From NCBI GenBank assembly GCA_018223385.1, contig JAGTTR010000004.1, positions 1-64,000 of the forward strand: 64,000 bases of DNA, given 5' to 3'. This DNA is from Oscillospiraceae bacterium Marseille-Q3528 (GTDB lineage: Bacteria > Bacillota > Clostridia > Lachnospirales > Lachnospiraceae). Under the pieces are notes generated by a model. It was not told the DNA's origin and made no database searches. It was given only the letters and a program-made list of their open reading frames with translations. Both the position numbers and the translations under genes were made by a program. Shown piece after piece: positions 10,331 through 17,328 of the stretch. The first letter of the stretch is position 1; every line of letters begins with the position of its first letter.

Positions 10331-11031
10331 GGGCGTTCTTCCTCCTTTGTGAATGGTTCCAGATATCTGCGGCAGATAAACAGCATCGTCACGGTGGCGA
10401 TCAGTGCCGGCAGGATGAAATTGGAAGGCCCGAAGATTACCAGGCTGATCACCGCGCAGCACAAGCCGAGAATGGCCGGCAAATGGGTGGGACAGGACAA
10501 CCATTGTTCGGTGAAAATGACGATGAATAGGGCCGTCATGGCAAAATCAATGCCGGTGGTGTCGAAGGGAACGATTTGTCCCAGCAGGGCGCCCAGTACG
10601 GAGCCGAAGATCCAGTAAATATGATCCAGCAGAGAGATCAGGAACAGGGCATCGTCCTCGGAGTATTCCGGCGGCACTTTCAGAGAGCAGATGAGGGAGT
10701 ATGTCTCGTCTGTCAGGGAAAATACCATATAAGGATATCGCCGCCCCATCTGGCGGAATTTTTCCAGGAAAGACAGCCCGTAAAACATGTGGCGGCTGTT
10801 GATCAGCAATGTCATAATGGAAACAGTCAGAATCGAAGTGCCTCCTGCGAGAAGGCCCGCCAGCATGAACTGAGCGGAACCGGCATAGACAAAAATACTC
10901 ATAAAAAGGGCCCAGGGGGCGCCGTAGCCTGCGTCAGCCAAGAGCAGCCCGAAGGCGATACCCAGGAACAGATAGCCGAAAAAAACCGGCAGTGTTGTGA
11001 GGAATGCAAAGGATAGTAATTTTTTCTTCAT
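10327..11031 (-). CDS. azlC: AzlC family branched-chain amino acid exporter, large subunit
   Basis: A 234-residue protein with about six to seven membrane helices. It has the family motifs PVFFGYLFLGIAFGLLLADAGY, FVYAGSAQFMLAGLLAGG and LLINSRHMFYGLSFLEKF. Together with AzlD it forms the LIV-E type exporter. GGGAGG precedes the ATG, and a good minus-strand promoter lies 20-50 bases upstream. Confidence 0.95.
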   Translation of the reverse strand: MKKKLLSFAFLTTLPVFFGYLFLGIAFGLLLADAGYGAPWALFMSIFVYAGSAQFMLAGLLAGGTSILTVSIMTLLINSRHMFYGLSFLEKFRQMGRRYPYMVFSLTDETYSLICSLKVPPEYSEDDALFLISLLDHIYWIFGSVLGALLGQIVPFDTTGIDFAMTALFIVIFTEQWLSCPTHLPAILGLCCAVISLVIFGPSNFILPALIATVTMLFICRRYLEPFTKEEERP

Positions 11032-11049
11032 GTAAAAACCTCCCGGCGT

Positions 11050-11078
11050 ATTTTATCAAAAAATAACATGAATGACAA
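11050..11078 (-). promoter_or_regulatory. Promoter of azlCD
   Basis: Read on the minus strand, TTGTCA (11073-11078) and TAAAAT (11050-11055) are spaced by 17 bases, upstream of the azlC start at 11031. Confidence 0.65.
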
Positions 11079-11171
11079 CTACAGCTTACTTTTGCGCATG
11101 AAAATGAAAAGGTGTTTGTTGCATGCCGGAACTGTTGTACCAAAAAAGGAGAAGATTTTCAAAAAAAGGTA

Positions 11172-11200
11172 TTGATTTTTGGAAGAAAGTATTTTAGAAT
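11172..11200 (+). promoter_or_regulatory. Promoter of the GAF-LuxR regulator
   Basis: TTGATT at 11172-11177 and TAGAAT at 11195-11200 are spaced by 17 bases. The predicted transcript starts just before the inverted repeat at 11206-11250. Confidence 0.55.
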
Positions 11201-11205
11201 ATATG

Positions 11206-11250
11206 AAAAGTTCATGCGAAGGAGCATACCGTTCCCCGACATGAACTTTT
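11206..11250. promoter_or_regulatory. Perfect 11-bp inverted repeat in the regulator's leader
   Basis: AAAAGTTCATG at 11206-11216 and CATGAACTTTT at 11240-11250 are perfect inverted copies separated by 23 bases. The second arm runs into a T-stretch. It could be an operator just downstream of the promoter, or an attenuator hairpin in the 5' leader. The ribosome binding site GAGGAG and the ATG at 11277 follow directly. Confidence 0.6.
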
Positions 11251-11276
11251 TTCATTATGAGAGGAGTGTATTGCCC

Positions 11277-12041
11277 ATGGCACTTTTAGAGACAAATGAC
11301 TGGATGGTTCTTAACAATATTATTTATCAGATCAACTACCTGAAGGATTCCCAGGAAATGCGGGAGAATCTGTTGAAGCAGCTGCTGCTCATCATCGACT
11401 TTGACAGTGCCAATTTTTTTGTGACGGACAGTGATGATCCCCGCATTCTGAAAAATATGGCCGGTTATAATTTCTCAGAGAAGCTGGGAGAGGATTATGT
11501 GGGGCTGTATGAGAAGCTGGACTACCAGAAGGGGCTGATGTTCGACGGCAAGAGCCGGGTTTACCGGGAGACGGACATTATGGAGGACAAGAAACGGCAG
11601 GAGACGGAATATTATAAGCAGTTTTATCAGCCCAACGGCTGGCACTATTCGCTGCACGCGTCGCTGGCCTTCGAGAAGCGTTCTGTCGGGACGCTGGCGC
11701 TGTTCCGCAGGCAGGGCAAGGAGGATTTCAACTACAAGGACGTATTTGTATTGGAAATGCTCCAGGATCATCTGGCGCTGCGGTTGTATCAGGATATGAG
11801 TGAACATCCGGACTCCGATCCGAAACACACCGTCCATGAATGTGTGGAGCTGTACGGACTGACACGCCGGGAGGAAATGATCCTGCGCTGTCTGGTGGAC
11901 GGACTGGAGGCGGACGTGATCTGTCAGAACGCCTGTATCACCAACAACACGCTGAAAAAACACATTCTCAATATTTACAAAAAGCTGGGCATCCGCAACC
12001 GGGTGCAGATGTTTAAACTCGTAAAAGAAAAGGAAAATTAG
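11277..12041 (+). CDS. GAF-like sensor with LuxR-type DNA-binding domain
   Basis: A 254-residue transcription factor. Residues ~1-170 resemble a GAF-type sensory domain (NFFVTDSDDPRILKNMAGYN...VGTLALFRRQGKEDF). Residues ~190-254 form a LuxR helix-turn-helix (ELYGLTRREEMILRCLVDGLEADVICQNACITNNTLKKHILNIYKKLGIRNRVQMFKLV). The ligand is unknown. The ATG at 11277 follows GAGGAG at a good distance; the frame is open upstream but lacks a better start. It is a single-gene unit, possibly autoregulated through the upstream inverted repeat. Confidence 0.85.
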   Translation: MALLETNDWMVLNNIIYQINYLKDSQEMRENLLKQLLLIIDFDSANFFVTDSDDPRILKNMAGYNFSEKLGEDYVGLYEKLDYQKGLMFDGKSRVYRETDIMEDKKRQETEYYKQFYQPNGWHYSLHASLAFEKRSVGTLALFRRQGKEDFNYKDVFVLEMLQDHLALRLYQDMSEHPDSDPKHTVHECVELYGLTRREEMILRCLVDGLEADVICQNACITNNTLKKHILNIYKKLGIRNRVQMFKLVKEKEN

Positions 12042-12097
12042 CAGAAAATGGCAGGATCGGACAATCAGAAAAAGCGCCCGGTCCTTCTTTGTTTCCC

Positions 12098-12126
12098 TTT
12101 ACAAATGGCAGGCAGAATGGTATGAT
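12098..12126 (+). promoter_or_regulatory. Promoter of the transaldolase/MGS operon
   Basis: TTTACA at 12098-12103 and TATGAT at 12121-12126 are spaced by exactly 17 bases, 59 bases before the ATG at 12185. Confidence 0.7.
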
Positions 12127-12184
12127 GAAACTATCAGGTTACGAATGAAACTTATACCGGAAATGGGAAATGGAGGAAAATAAC

Positions 12185-12838
12185 ATGAGATTTTTTATCG
12201 ACACAGCGAATGTGGAGGACATCCGCAAAGCCAATGACATGGGAGTGATCTGCGGAGTAACCACCAACCCTTCTCTCATTGCAAAGGAAGGACGCGTGTT
12301 TGAAGAGGTGATCGCAGAGATCGCATCTATCGTAGACGGCCCCATCAGCGGCGAGGTAAAGGCAACCACGACAGATGCAGAAGGCATGATCGCAGAGGGC
12401 AGAGCGATCGCAGCGATCCACCCGAATATGGTAGTGAAGATCCCGATGACCGTAGAAGGCCTGAAGGCTGTCAAGGTGCTGTCCAAAGAGGGCATCAAGA
12501 CCAACGTGACACTGATCTTTTCCGCCAACCAGGCATTACTGGCTGCAAGAGCAGGCGCTACCTATGTATCCCCGTTCCTGGGACGTCTGGATGATATTTC
12601 CCAGCCGGGCATCGATCTGGTCAGCGACATCGCAGAGATCTTCAATATTCATGGCATTGAGACCGAGATCATCGCAGCAAGCGTGCGCAACCCCATCCAT
12701 GTGACAGACTGTGCACTGGCAGGCGCTGATATTGCGACGGTTCCGTATGCGGTTCTGGAGCAGATGACCAAGCATCCGCTGACCGCACAGGGCATTGAGA
12801 AGTTCCAGGCAGATTACCGGGCCGTATTCGGCGACTAA
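12185..12838 (+). CDS. Transaldolase / fructose-6-phosphate aldolase family protein
   Basis: A 217-residue short-form transaldolase (TalC/FSA/MipB group) that forms a TIM barrel. The start [36 protein letters not shown] is the family signature. The Schiff-base lysine lies in [17 protein letters not shown] (about residue 85), followed by [35 protein letters not shown]. It interconverts sugar phosphates in the non-oxidative pentose phosphate pathway or cleaves fructose-6-phosphate; sequence alone does not decide which. The ATG at 12185 follows GGAGGAAAATAAC. It is co-transcribed with mgsA. Confidence 0.93.
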   Translation: MRFFIDTANVEDIRKANDMGVICGVTTNPSLIAKEGRVFEEVIAEIASIVDGPISGEVKATTTDAEGMIAEGRAIAAIHPNMVVKIPMTVEGLKAVKVLSKEGIKTNVTLIFSANQALLAARAGATYVSPFLGRLDDISQPGIDLVSDIAEIFNIHGIETEIIAASVRNPIHVTDCALAGADIATVPYAVLEQMTKHPLTAQGIEKFQADYRAVFGD

Positions 12839-12910
12839 TCTCCGGGAAAACGTACATACTGGAACGAAGGAACCTGTGATTCGATATGCGGAAGAAAAGG
12901 AGAGAAACAG

Positions 12911-13381
12911 ATGAACGAGGCATTTATTACCCTGACAATCCCGGTGAAGAAGAGCATTGCGCTCATTGCCCATGACAGCAAAAAGCACGAGCTCATCGAG
13001 TGGTGCCGGGCGAACAAAGACATTCTTGCAAAGCATGATCTGTGCGGAACCGGGACGACCGCGCGCATGATCACAGACCAGACCGGCTTAAGTGTCAAAG
13101 GCTACAACAGCGGCCCGCTGGGCGGCGACCAGCAGATCGGCGCCAAGATCGTAGAGGGCCGGATCGACCTGGTGATCTTCCTTTCTGACCCGCTGACCGC
13201 AGCGCCTCACGACCCGGACGTAAAGGCGCTCCTCCGTATTGCGCAGGTATACGATATTCCCATCGCCAATACGAAAGCCACCGCTGATTTCATGATCACT
13301 TCCCCGTATATGGACAAGGAATACGATCATGAGGTCATCAATTTCCGAAGAAATATCGAAGAACGGGCAGAAACCCTCTGA
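12911..13381 (+). CDS. mgsA: Methylglyoxal synthase
   Basis: A 156-residue enzyme that converts dihydroxyacetone phosphate to methylglyoxal and phosphate, a bypass when phosphate limits glycolysis. The catalytic residues known from E. coli MgsA are present: His21 (AHD), Asp73 (SGPLGGDQQIGA), and His100 and Asp103 (PHDPDVKALLR). The phosphate loop GTGTT is also present. It lies 72 bases after the transaldolase gene, linking both to triose/pentose phosphate overflow. A strong terminator follows. Confidence 0.97.
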   Translation: MNEAFITLTIPVKKSIALIAHDSKKHELIEWCRANKDILAKHDLCGTGTTARMITDQTGLSVKGYNSGPLGGDQQIGAKIVEGRIDLVIFLSDPLTAAPHDPDVKALLRIAQVYDIPIANTKATADFMITSPYMDKEYDHEVINFRRNIEERAETL

Positions 13382-13430
13382 TTTAAAATGAGAAAGTTTC
13401 TCAAAATATCATCAAAGCAAATAAGAGATA

Positions 13431-13474
13431 AAAACCGCAGGCGGGATGTAAAAATCCTGATTCCTGCGGTTTTC
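13431..13474. terminator. Bidirectional terminator after mgsA
   Basis: AAAACCGCAGG pairs with CCTGCGGTTTT around a 21-base loop. The A-run and T-run on either side allow it to work from both directions. It sits between mgsA and the convergent aminotransferase gene. Confidence 0.88.
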
Positions 13475-13587
13475 TGTATTCAAAAAAGTATTACTGTTAG
13501 CACTTAATGAACGCAAGTGAGTCACCATGCTGGCATACGCGACGAGCGGTGAATGTGATTCTGTTGATCATGCGAATTTTGCGTGTT

Positions 13588-14727
13588 TTAAAGGTTTGCG
13601 AGGAAAGTTTCTTCCATGGACTCTTTCACTTTCACGCCAAGTTGGGGCAGTACATCGTCCAGTGCCCGCATGGAAGCCTGCAGTGGCTCTTTGTAGGCAT
13701 TTTCGCCCATGTGGCCGATGCGGAACAGTTTTCCGGAGAAGCAGCCGAAGGAGCCTGCCAGCAGGATGTTGTGCTGCTCCCGCACGGCGCCGAGCAGAGC
13801 CTTGGAGGTGGTCTCCTGCGGGATGACAACAGCTGTTACGGTAGGAGAGTAGGCGCACACCGGGTAGAGCGTAAGGCCTGCGGCCTGAACGGCTGCGCGG
13901 GTGGCTTTGGCCAGGGTCGCGTGGCGCTGTTGGATGCCGGGCTCTGCCTTGATGTTTTCGGCAGCCTGGCGGAGACCGGTGATGTCGCTGATGGGCATGG
14001 TGTACGGGAACCACTGATCCTCATAATAGGTGAAAAACGGCTGCAAATTGGCGTAGAAGGAGGCCACCGGTGTCTTACGGTTCCGGATGGTCTCTTTTGC
14101 CAGCGGGCTTAAGGTGACAAAGGACAGTCCGGGAGGGGCGGAGAGTACCTTCTGGGAACCGCCGCACAGGATATCGATCTGGTCGTTTTCCATGCTGACA
14201 TCCACAGCGAACATGGCGGAGACGGAATCCGCAACGGTCATGATGTCGTAGGATTTCAGCAGGGTGCACAGGGCGTGCAGGTCATTGAGCACACCGCTGG
14301 GCGTCTCGCAGTGGACAACGGTGGCATATTTGAAGTCGTGGTCTTTGTCCAGAAACTTCTTGAGAGCTTCCGGGTCGATGGGGCGATCCGAGGGGACGGT
14401 GTAGAGGACGGGTGTGCCGCCGTACAGACGGACAAAGTCCTCAAAGCCCCGGCCAAAGACCCCGTTGTCCAGCACAAGCACCCGGTCGCCGGGCTCTGTC
14501 AGGGAGGCGCAGGCCGCTTCCAGAGCCAGGATGCCCTCGCCGCCAAGGATGAGTGTCTCATCTTTTGTGTGGAGCAGGTCGCTCATGAGGCGGCAGGTGT
14601 CGCGGTAAAAGTCATAAAAATCAGGGTCGATATCCGGGTTGCCCACAACCAGGCTGCGGGCCTGGCGCACATTTTCCCGCACCATGGTGGGGCCGGGGGT
14701 CATGAGTGTATACATAAAATCATTCAT
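13588..14727 (-). CDS. Class V PLP-dependent aminotransferase (alanine-glyoxylate / serine-pyruvate type)
   Basis: A 379-residue fold-type I aminotransferase. It begins MNDFMYTLMTPGPTMVRENVRQA, has the cofactor segment GGEGILALEAACASL, and places the PLP-binding lysine in GGSQKVLSAPPGLSF (about residue 194). The C-terminal GKLFRIGHMGENA motif is typical of the AGAT/SPT branch. Likely substrates are serine, alanine, glyoxylate or pyruvate; the family also includes phosphonate aminotransferases, so the exact substrate is open. It is a single gene, convergent with mgsA. Confidence 0.88.
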   Translation of the reverse strand: MNDFMYTLMTPGPTMVRENVRQARSLVVGNPDIDPDFYDFYRDTCRLMSDLLHTKDETLILGGEGILALEAACASLTEPGDRVLVLDNGVFGRGFEDFVRLYGGTPVLYTVPSDRPIDPEALKKFLDKDHDFKYATVVHCETPSGVLNDLHALCTLLKSYDIMTVADSVSAMFAVDVSMENDQIDILCGGSQKVLSAPPGLSFVTLSPLAKETIRNRKTPVASFYANLQPFFTYYEDQWFPYTMPISDITGLRQAAENIKAEPGIQQRHATLAKATRAAVQAAGLTLYPVCAYSPTVTAVVIPQETTSKALLGAVREQHNILLAGSFGCFSGKLFRIGHMGENAYKEPLQASMRALDDVLPQLGVKVKESMEETFLANL

Positions 14728-15057
14728 CCTTTCTGTTTATATTTATTTATACGCATATAAAACAGTGAGATTCCGATGCCAAAAGGCAGCGTCTGTTCCT
14801 GTTTGGGTAAAAGCAGATGAAGAACCAGAAGTAGGTGCTGTCATCCATATCGTTGTATGCTAGTATGATAAATAAAAAATGGCACTTTGAAAATATCCAG
14901 TTTATTTCAAAATAACCATGCCAGTACTGTGGCTTTGTATTTCTGTAAAACTTTTCTAAAAAGGAGAATTTACTAGTGACATTTAATAATAAACTGTGAT
15001 ATAATGAATTGAAAAATGTTAATAATGCACATAAAGTGTGGGAAGGGAGAAGATTCT
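14728..15057. other. 330-base divergent intergenic region
   Basis: No gene is seen between the divergent aminotransferase and the MGS-like gene. The left part is AT-rich and should hold the minus-strand promoter (a TATAAA lies near 14750 on that strand). The right part holds the plus-strand promoter at 14976-15005. The middle shows no recognisable element. Confidence 0.6.
14976..15005 (+). promoter_or_regulatory. Promoter of the MGS-like gene
   Basis: GTGACA at 14976-14981 and a consensus TATAAT at 15000-15005 are spaced by 18 bases. The gene starts at 15058 behind GGGAAGGGAG. Confidence 0.65.
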
Positions 15058-15453
15058 ATGAAAATAGGATTCATTTCCAGCACTTCCAAACGTATGCTGA
15101 TTCAGAATTTCTGTATTGCATACAGGGGTATTCTTAGTAAACATGAACTGTATGCAACGAACACGACAGGTAATCTGATCGAGTCGGTTACGAATCTGAA
15201 GATTCACAAATGCATCGCTGGAAGTCTGGGTGGTGTGAAGCAGCTGGAGGCGCTCATCGAGCAGAATCAGCTGGACATGGTCATTTATTTCAAAAATACG
15301 GAACTGGTGGATCGGAATGATCCCAGCGTCAACAACATCCTGGCGCTTTGTGATCAGTACAATATTCCGATAGCAACCAACCTGGCGACGGCAGAATTGT
15401 TGATCAAAGCCCTGGACAATGGGGATCTGGAGTGGAGATCTTTGTATAATTAG
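15058..15453 (+). CDS. MGS-fold protein lacking methylglyoxal synthase catalytic residues
   Basis: A 131-residue protein that aligns along its length with methylglyoxal synthase: KHELYATNTTGNLIE, then AGSLGGVKQLEALIEQNQLDMVIYF, then NDPSVNNILALCDQYNIPIATNLATAELLI. The fold and the phosphate-loop threonines are kept. The catalytic positions are not: His21/Asp22 become Ser8/Thr9, Asp73 becomes Val60, His100 becomes Asn87 and Asp103 becomes Ser90 (numbering against the mgsA of this window). It cannot be a normal MGS. It may bind a phosphate metabolite as a sensor or regulator, which is inference. It has its own promoter and terminator. Confidence 0.82.
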   Translation: MKIGFISSTSKRMLIQNFCIAYRGILSKHELYATNTTGNLIESVTNLKIHKCIAGSLGGVKQLEALIEQNQLDMVIYFKNTELVDRNDPSVNNILALCDQYNIPIATNLATAELLIKALDNGDLEWRSLYN

Positions 15454-15486
15454 CAGAAAGTGAGCCATATGAAGAACAGACGATAG

Positions 15487-15519
15487 GCAGAGCCGAGAAT
15501 TGCGGGCTCTGCCATTTTT
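15487..15519 (+). terminator. Terminator after the MGS-like gene
   Basis: GCAGAGCC (15487-15494) pairs with GGCTCTGC (15505-15512), followed by ATTTTTC. Confidence 0.9.
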
Positions 15520-15644
15520 CTGTGCGTATATTTTCCGGACATTGTCAGAAACTATATTGCAAAATGATGATCAGACAACAAATGCAGGCGGACAAGGAGC
15601 CTCTGTGGCTGATTGTCAGAATACAGAAAAAGGATGGATGCGTC

Positions 15645-17324
15645 ATGGGAAATCATATGGATCTGGATTATGAAATGTTTTGCTATCAATGTGAGCAGAC
15701 GGTCAATGGCAAGGGCTGTACAAGGCAGGGCGTCTGCGGAAAAACACCGCAGATTGCCGGTTTGCAGGATCTTCTGCTGTTTCAGCTAAAGGGGATCAGC
15801 GTCTATGGAAAGCAATTACTGGACGCCCACCAGGCGGTGGAGGAGCCGGTGATCCGTTTCATCGAAAACGGGCTGTTTACAACACTGACGAATGTGAATT
15901 TTGATGAAAAGGTACATGTGGAGCTGCTGCGGGAATCCCAGAGGATCAAGGAAAAGCTGCGGGAACAGGCGGGAGAGGCAAAAAAACCGGTGCCCCAGAC
16001 GACCTACACGCTCCCGGAGACGGAAACGGATATGTGGAAGGATGCGCCGCTGGCGGGCATCATGTATGACCGGCTGCTGGATGAGGATATCCGCTCGCTG
16101 CGGCAGACGGTGCTGTACGGACTGAAGGGCATCAGCGCCTACGGCCATCAGGCCCGGGAACTGGGGTATCGGGATGAAGCTGTGGATGCTTTTTATATAG
16201 AAGCGCTGGCGGCGCTGACAGATGATGAAAAAACGGTGGAGGAGCTGATCCGGCTGGTGATGCGCACCGGGGAAATGGCGCTGGCCATCATGAAAACGCT
16301 GGATGAAGCCAACACGGCCTGTTACGGCAACCCGTCGCCGCACCGGGTGGAGGTGCACCGGAGAAAGGGACCGTTTATCGTTGTATCCGGCCATGACCTG
16401 AAAGATCTGGAAATGCTGCTGCAGCAGACCGAAGGAACGGGCGTGAACGTGTACACCCACGGCGAGCTGCTGCCGGGCCACGGCTATGAGGGACTGAAAA
16501 AATATCCGCATCTGGTGGGCAATTTCGGCGGCGCCTGGCAGGACCAGCAGAAGGAATTTGACGATCTGCCGGGCTGTATCCTGATGACAACCAACTGTCT
16601 CATGCGGCCCCGGGAGAGCTACAGGGATCGGATCTACAGCACCAATGTGGTGGGCTGGGATGGGGTCAAGCACATCGGGAAAAAAGAAAACGGAGAAAAG
16701 GATTTCAGCGAGATCATCGCCCAGGCCCGGGCGCTCGGCGGATACACCGAGGATCAGGCGCCCAAAGAGATTCTGGTGGGATTTGGACACGAGGCAGCGC
16801 TGGGGTATACGGGACAGATCGTGGAAGCGGTGAAAAACGGAAAACTGCGGCACTTTTTTCTCATCGGCGGCTGCGACGGCGCCAGACCCGGACGGAACTA
16901 TTATACAGAATTTGCCCGGATGGTGCCGGAGGATTGTATGATCCTGACGCTGGCCTGTGGAAAATACCGGTTTAACAAGATGGAATTCGGGGAAGTGGCC
17001 GGACTGCCGAGACTGCTGGATGTGGGCCAGTGTAATGACGCATATTCCGCGGTCCGGATCGCCACCGCACTGGCAGATGCCTTTGAAACGGATGTGAATG
17101 CGCTGCCGCTGTCGTTTATCCTGTCCTGGTATGAACAGAAGGCAGTGGCAGTGCTGCTGGCGCTGCTGCACCTGGGCATCAGAGGGATTTATCTGGGCCC
17201 TACGCTGCCGGCATTTTTAAGTCCCAATGTGCTGCAGTATCTGGTGGATACCTTCGACCTGCGGCTCATCAGCAACCCGGAGGATGACCTGAAAACCTGC
17301 CTGGGGCAATTTGTGAAAAGCTGA
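15645..17324 (+). CDS. hcp: Hybrid cluster protein (hydroxylamine reductase type)
   Basis: A 559-residue cytoplasmic Fe-S protein. The N-terminal cluster motif is MFCYQCEQTVNGKGCTRQGVCG (C-x2-C-x8-C-x5-C). Later segments GHDLKDLEMLLQQTEGTGVNVYTHGELLPGHGY, NCLMRP, IGGCDGARPGRNYYTEF, LACGKYRFNK and DVGQCNDAYSA supply the ligands of the hybrid 4Fe-2O-2S cluster. The family reduces hydroxylamine in vitro and acts on nitric oxide in vivo. The ATG at 15645 is chosen because it sits just before the cluster motif and follows AAAAAGGATGG. It is a single gene, convergent with the next one. Confidence 0.95.
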   Translation: MGNHMDLDYEMFCYQCEQTVNGKGCTRQGVCGKTPQIAGLQDLLLFQLKGISVYGKQLLDAHQAVEEPVIRFIENGLFTTLTNVNFDEKVHVELLRESQRIKEKLREQAGEAKKPVPQTTYTLPETETDMWKDAPLAGIMYDRLLDEDIRSLRQTVLYGLKGISAYGHQARELGYRDEAVDAFYIEALAALTDDEKTVEELIRLVMRTGEMALAIMKTLDEANTACYGNPSPHRVEVHRRKGPFIVVSGHDLKDLEMLLQQTEGTGVNVYTHGELLPGHGYEGLKKYPHLVGNFGGAWQDQQKEFDDLPGCILMTTNCLMRPRESYRDRIYSTNVVGWDGVKHIGKKENGEKDFSEIIAQARALGGYTEDQAPKEILVGFGHEAALGYTGQIVEAVKNGKLRHFFLIGGCDGARPGRNYYTEFARMVPEDCMILTLACGKYRFNKMEFGEVAGLPRLLDVGQCNDAYSAVRIATALADAFETDVNALPLSFILSWYEQKAVAVLLALLHLGIRGIYLGPTLPAFLSPNVLQYLVDTFDLRLISNPEDDLKTCLGQFVKS

Positions 17325-17328
17325 GCGC

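Noticed and set aside
13476..13587. Further copy of the structured element between mgsA and the aminotransferase
   Set aside because: It has small hairpins (CACTT/AAGTG, TCAC/GTGA) and a GCGAATTTTGCG stretch, but lacks the GTTCAG ends and the GCAAGC hairpin. The similarity is too weak to call.
14961..15001. Short frame GTG ACA TTT... with an AAAAAGGAG upstream of the MGS-like gene
   Set aside because: It is seven codons long and lies on top of the predicted promoter boxes, upstream of the expected transcription start.
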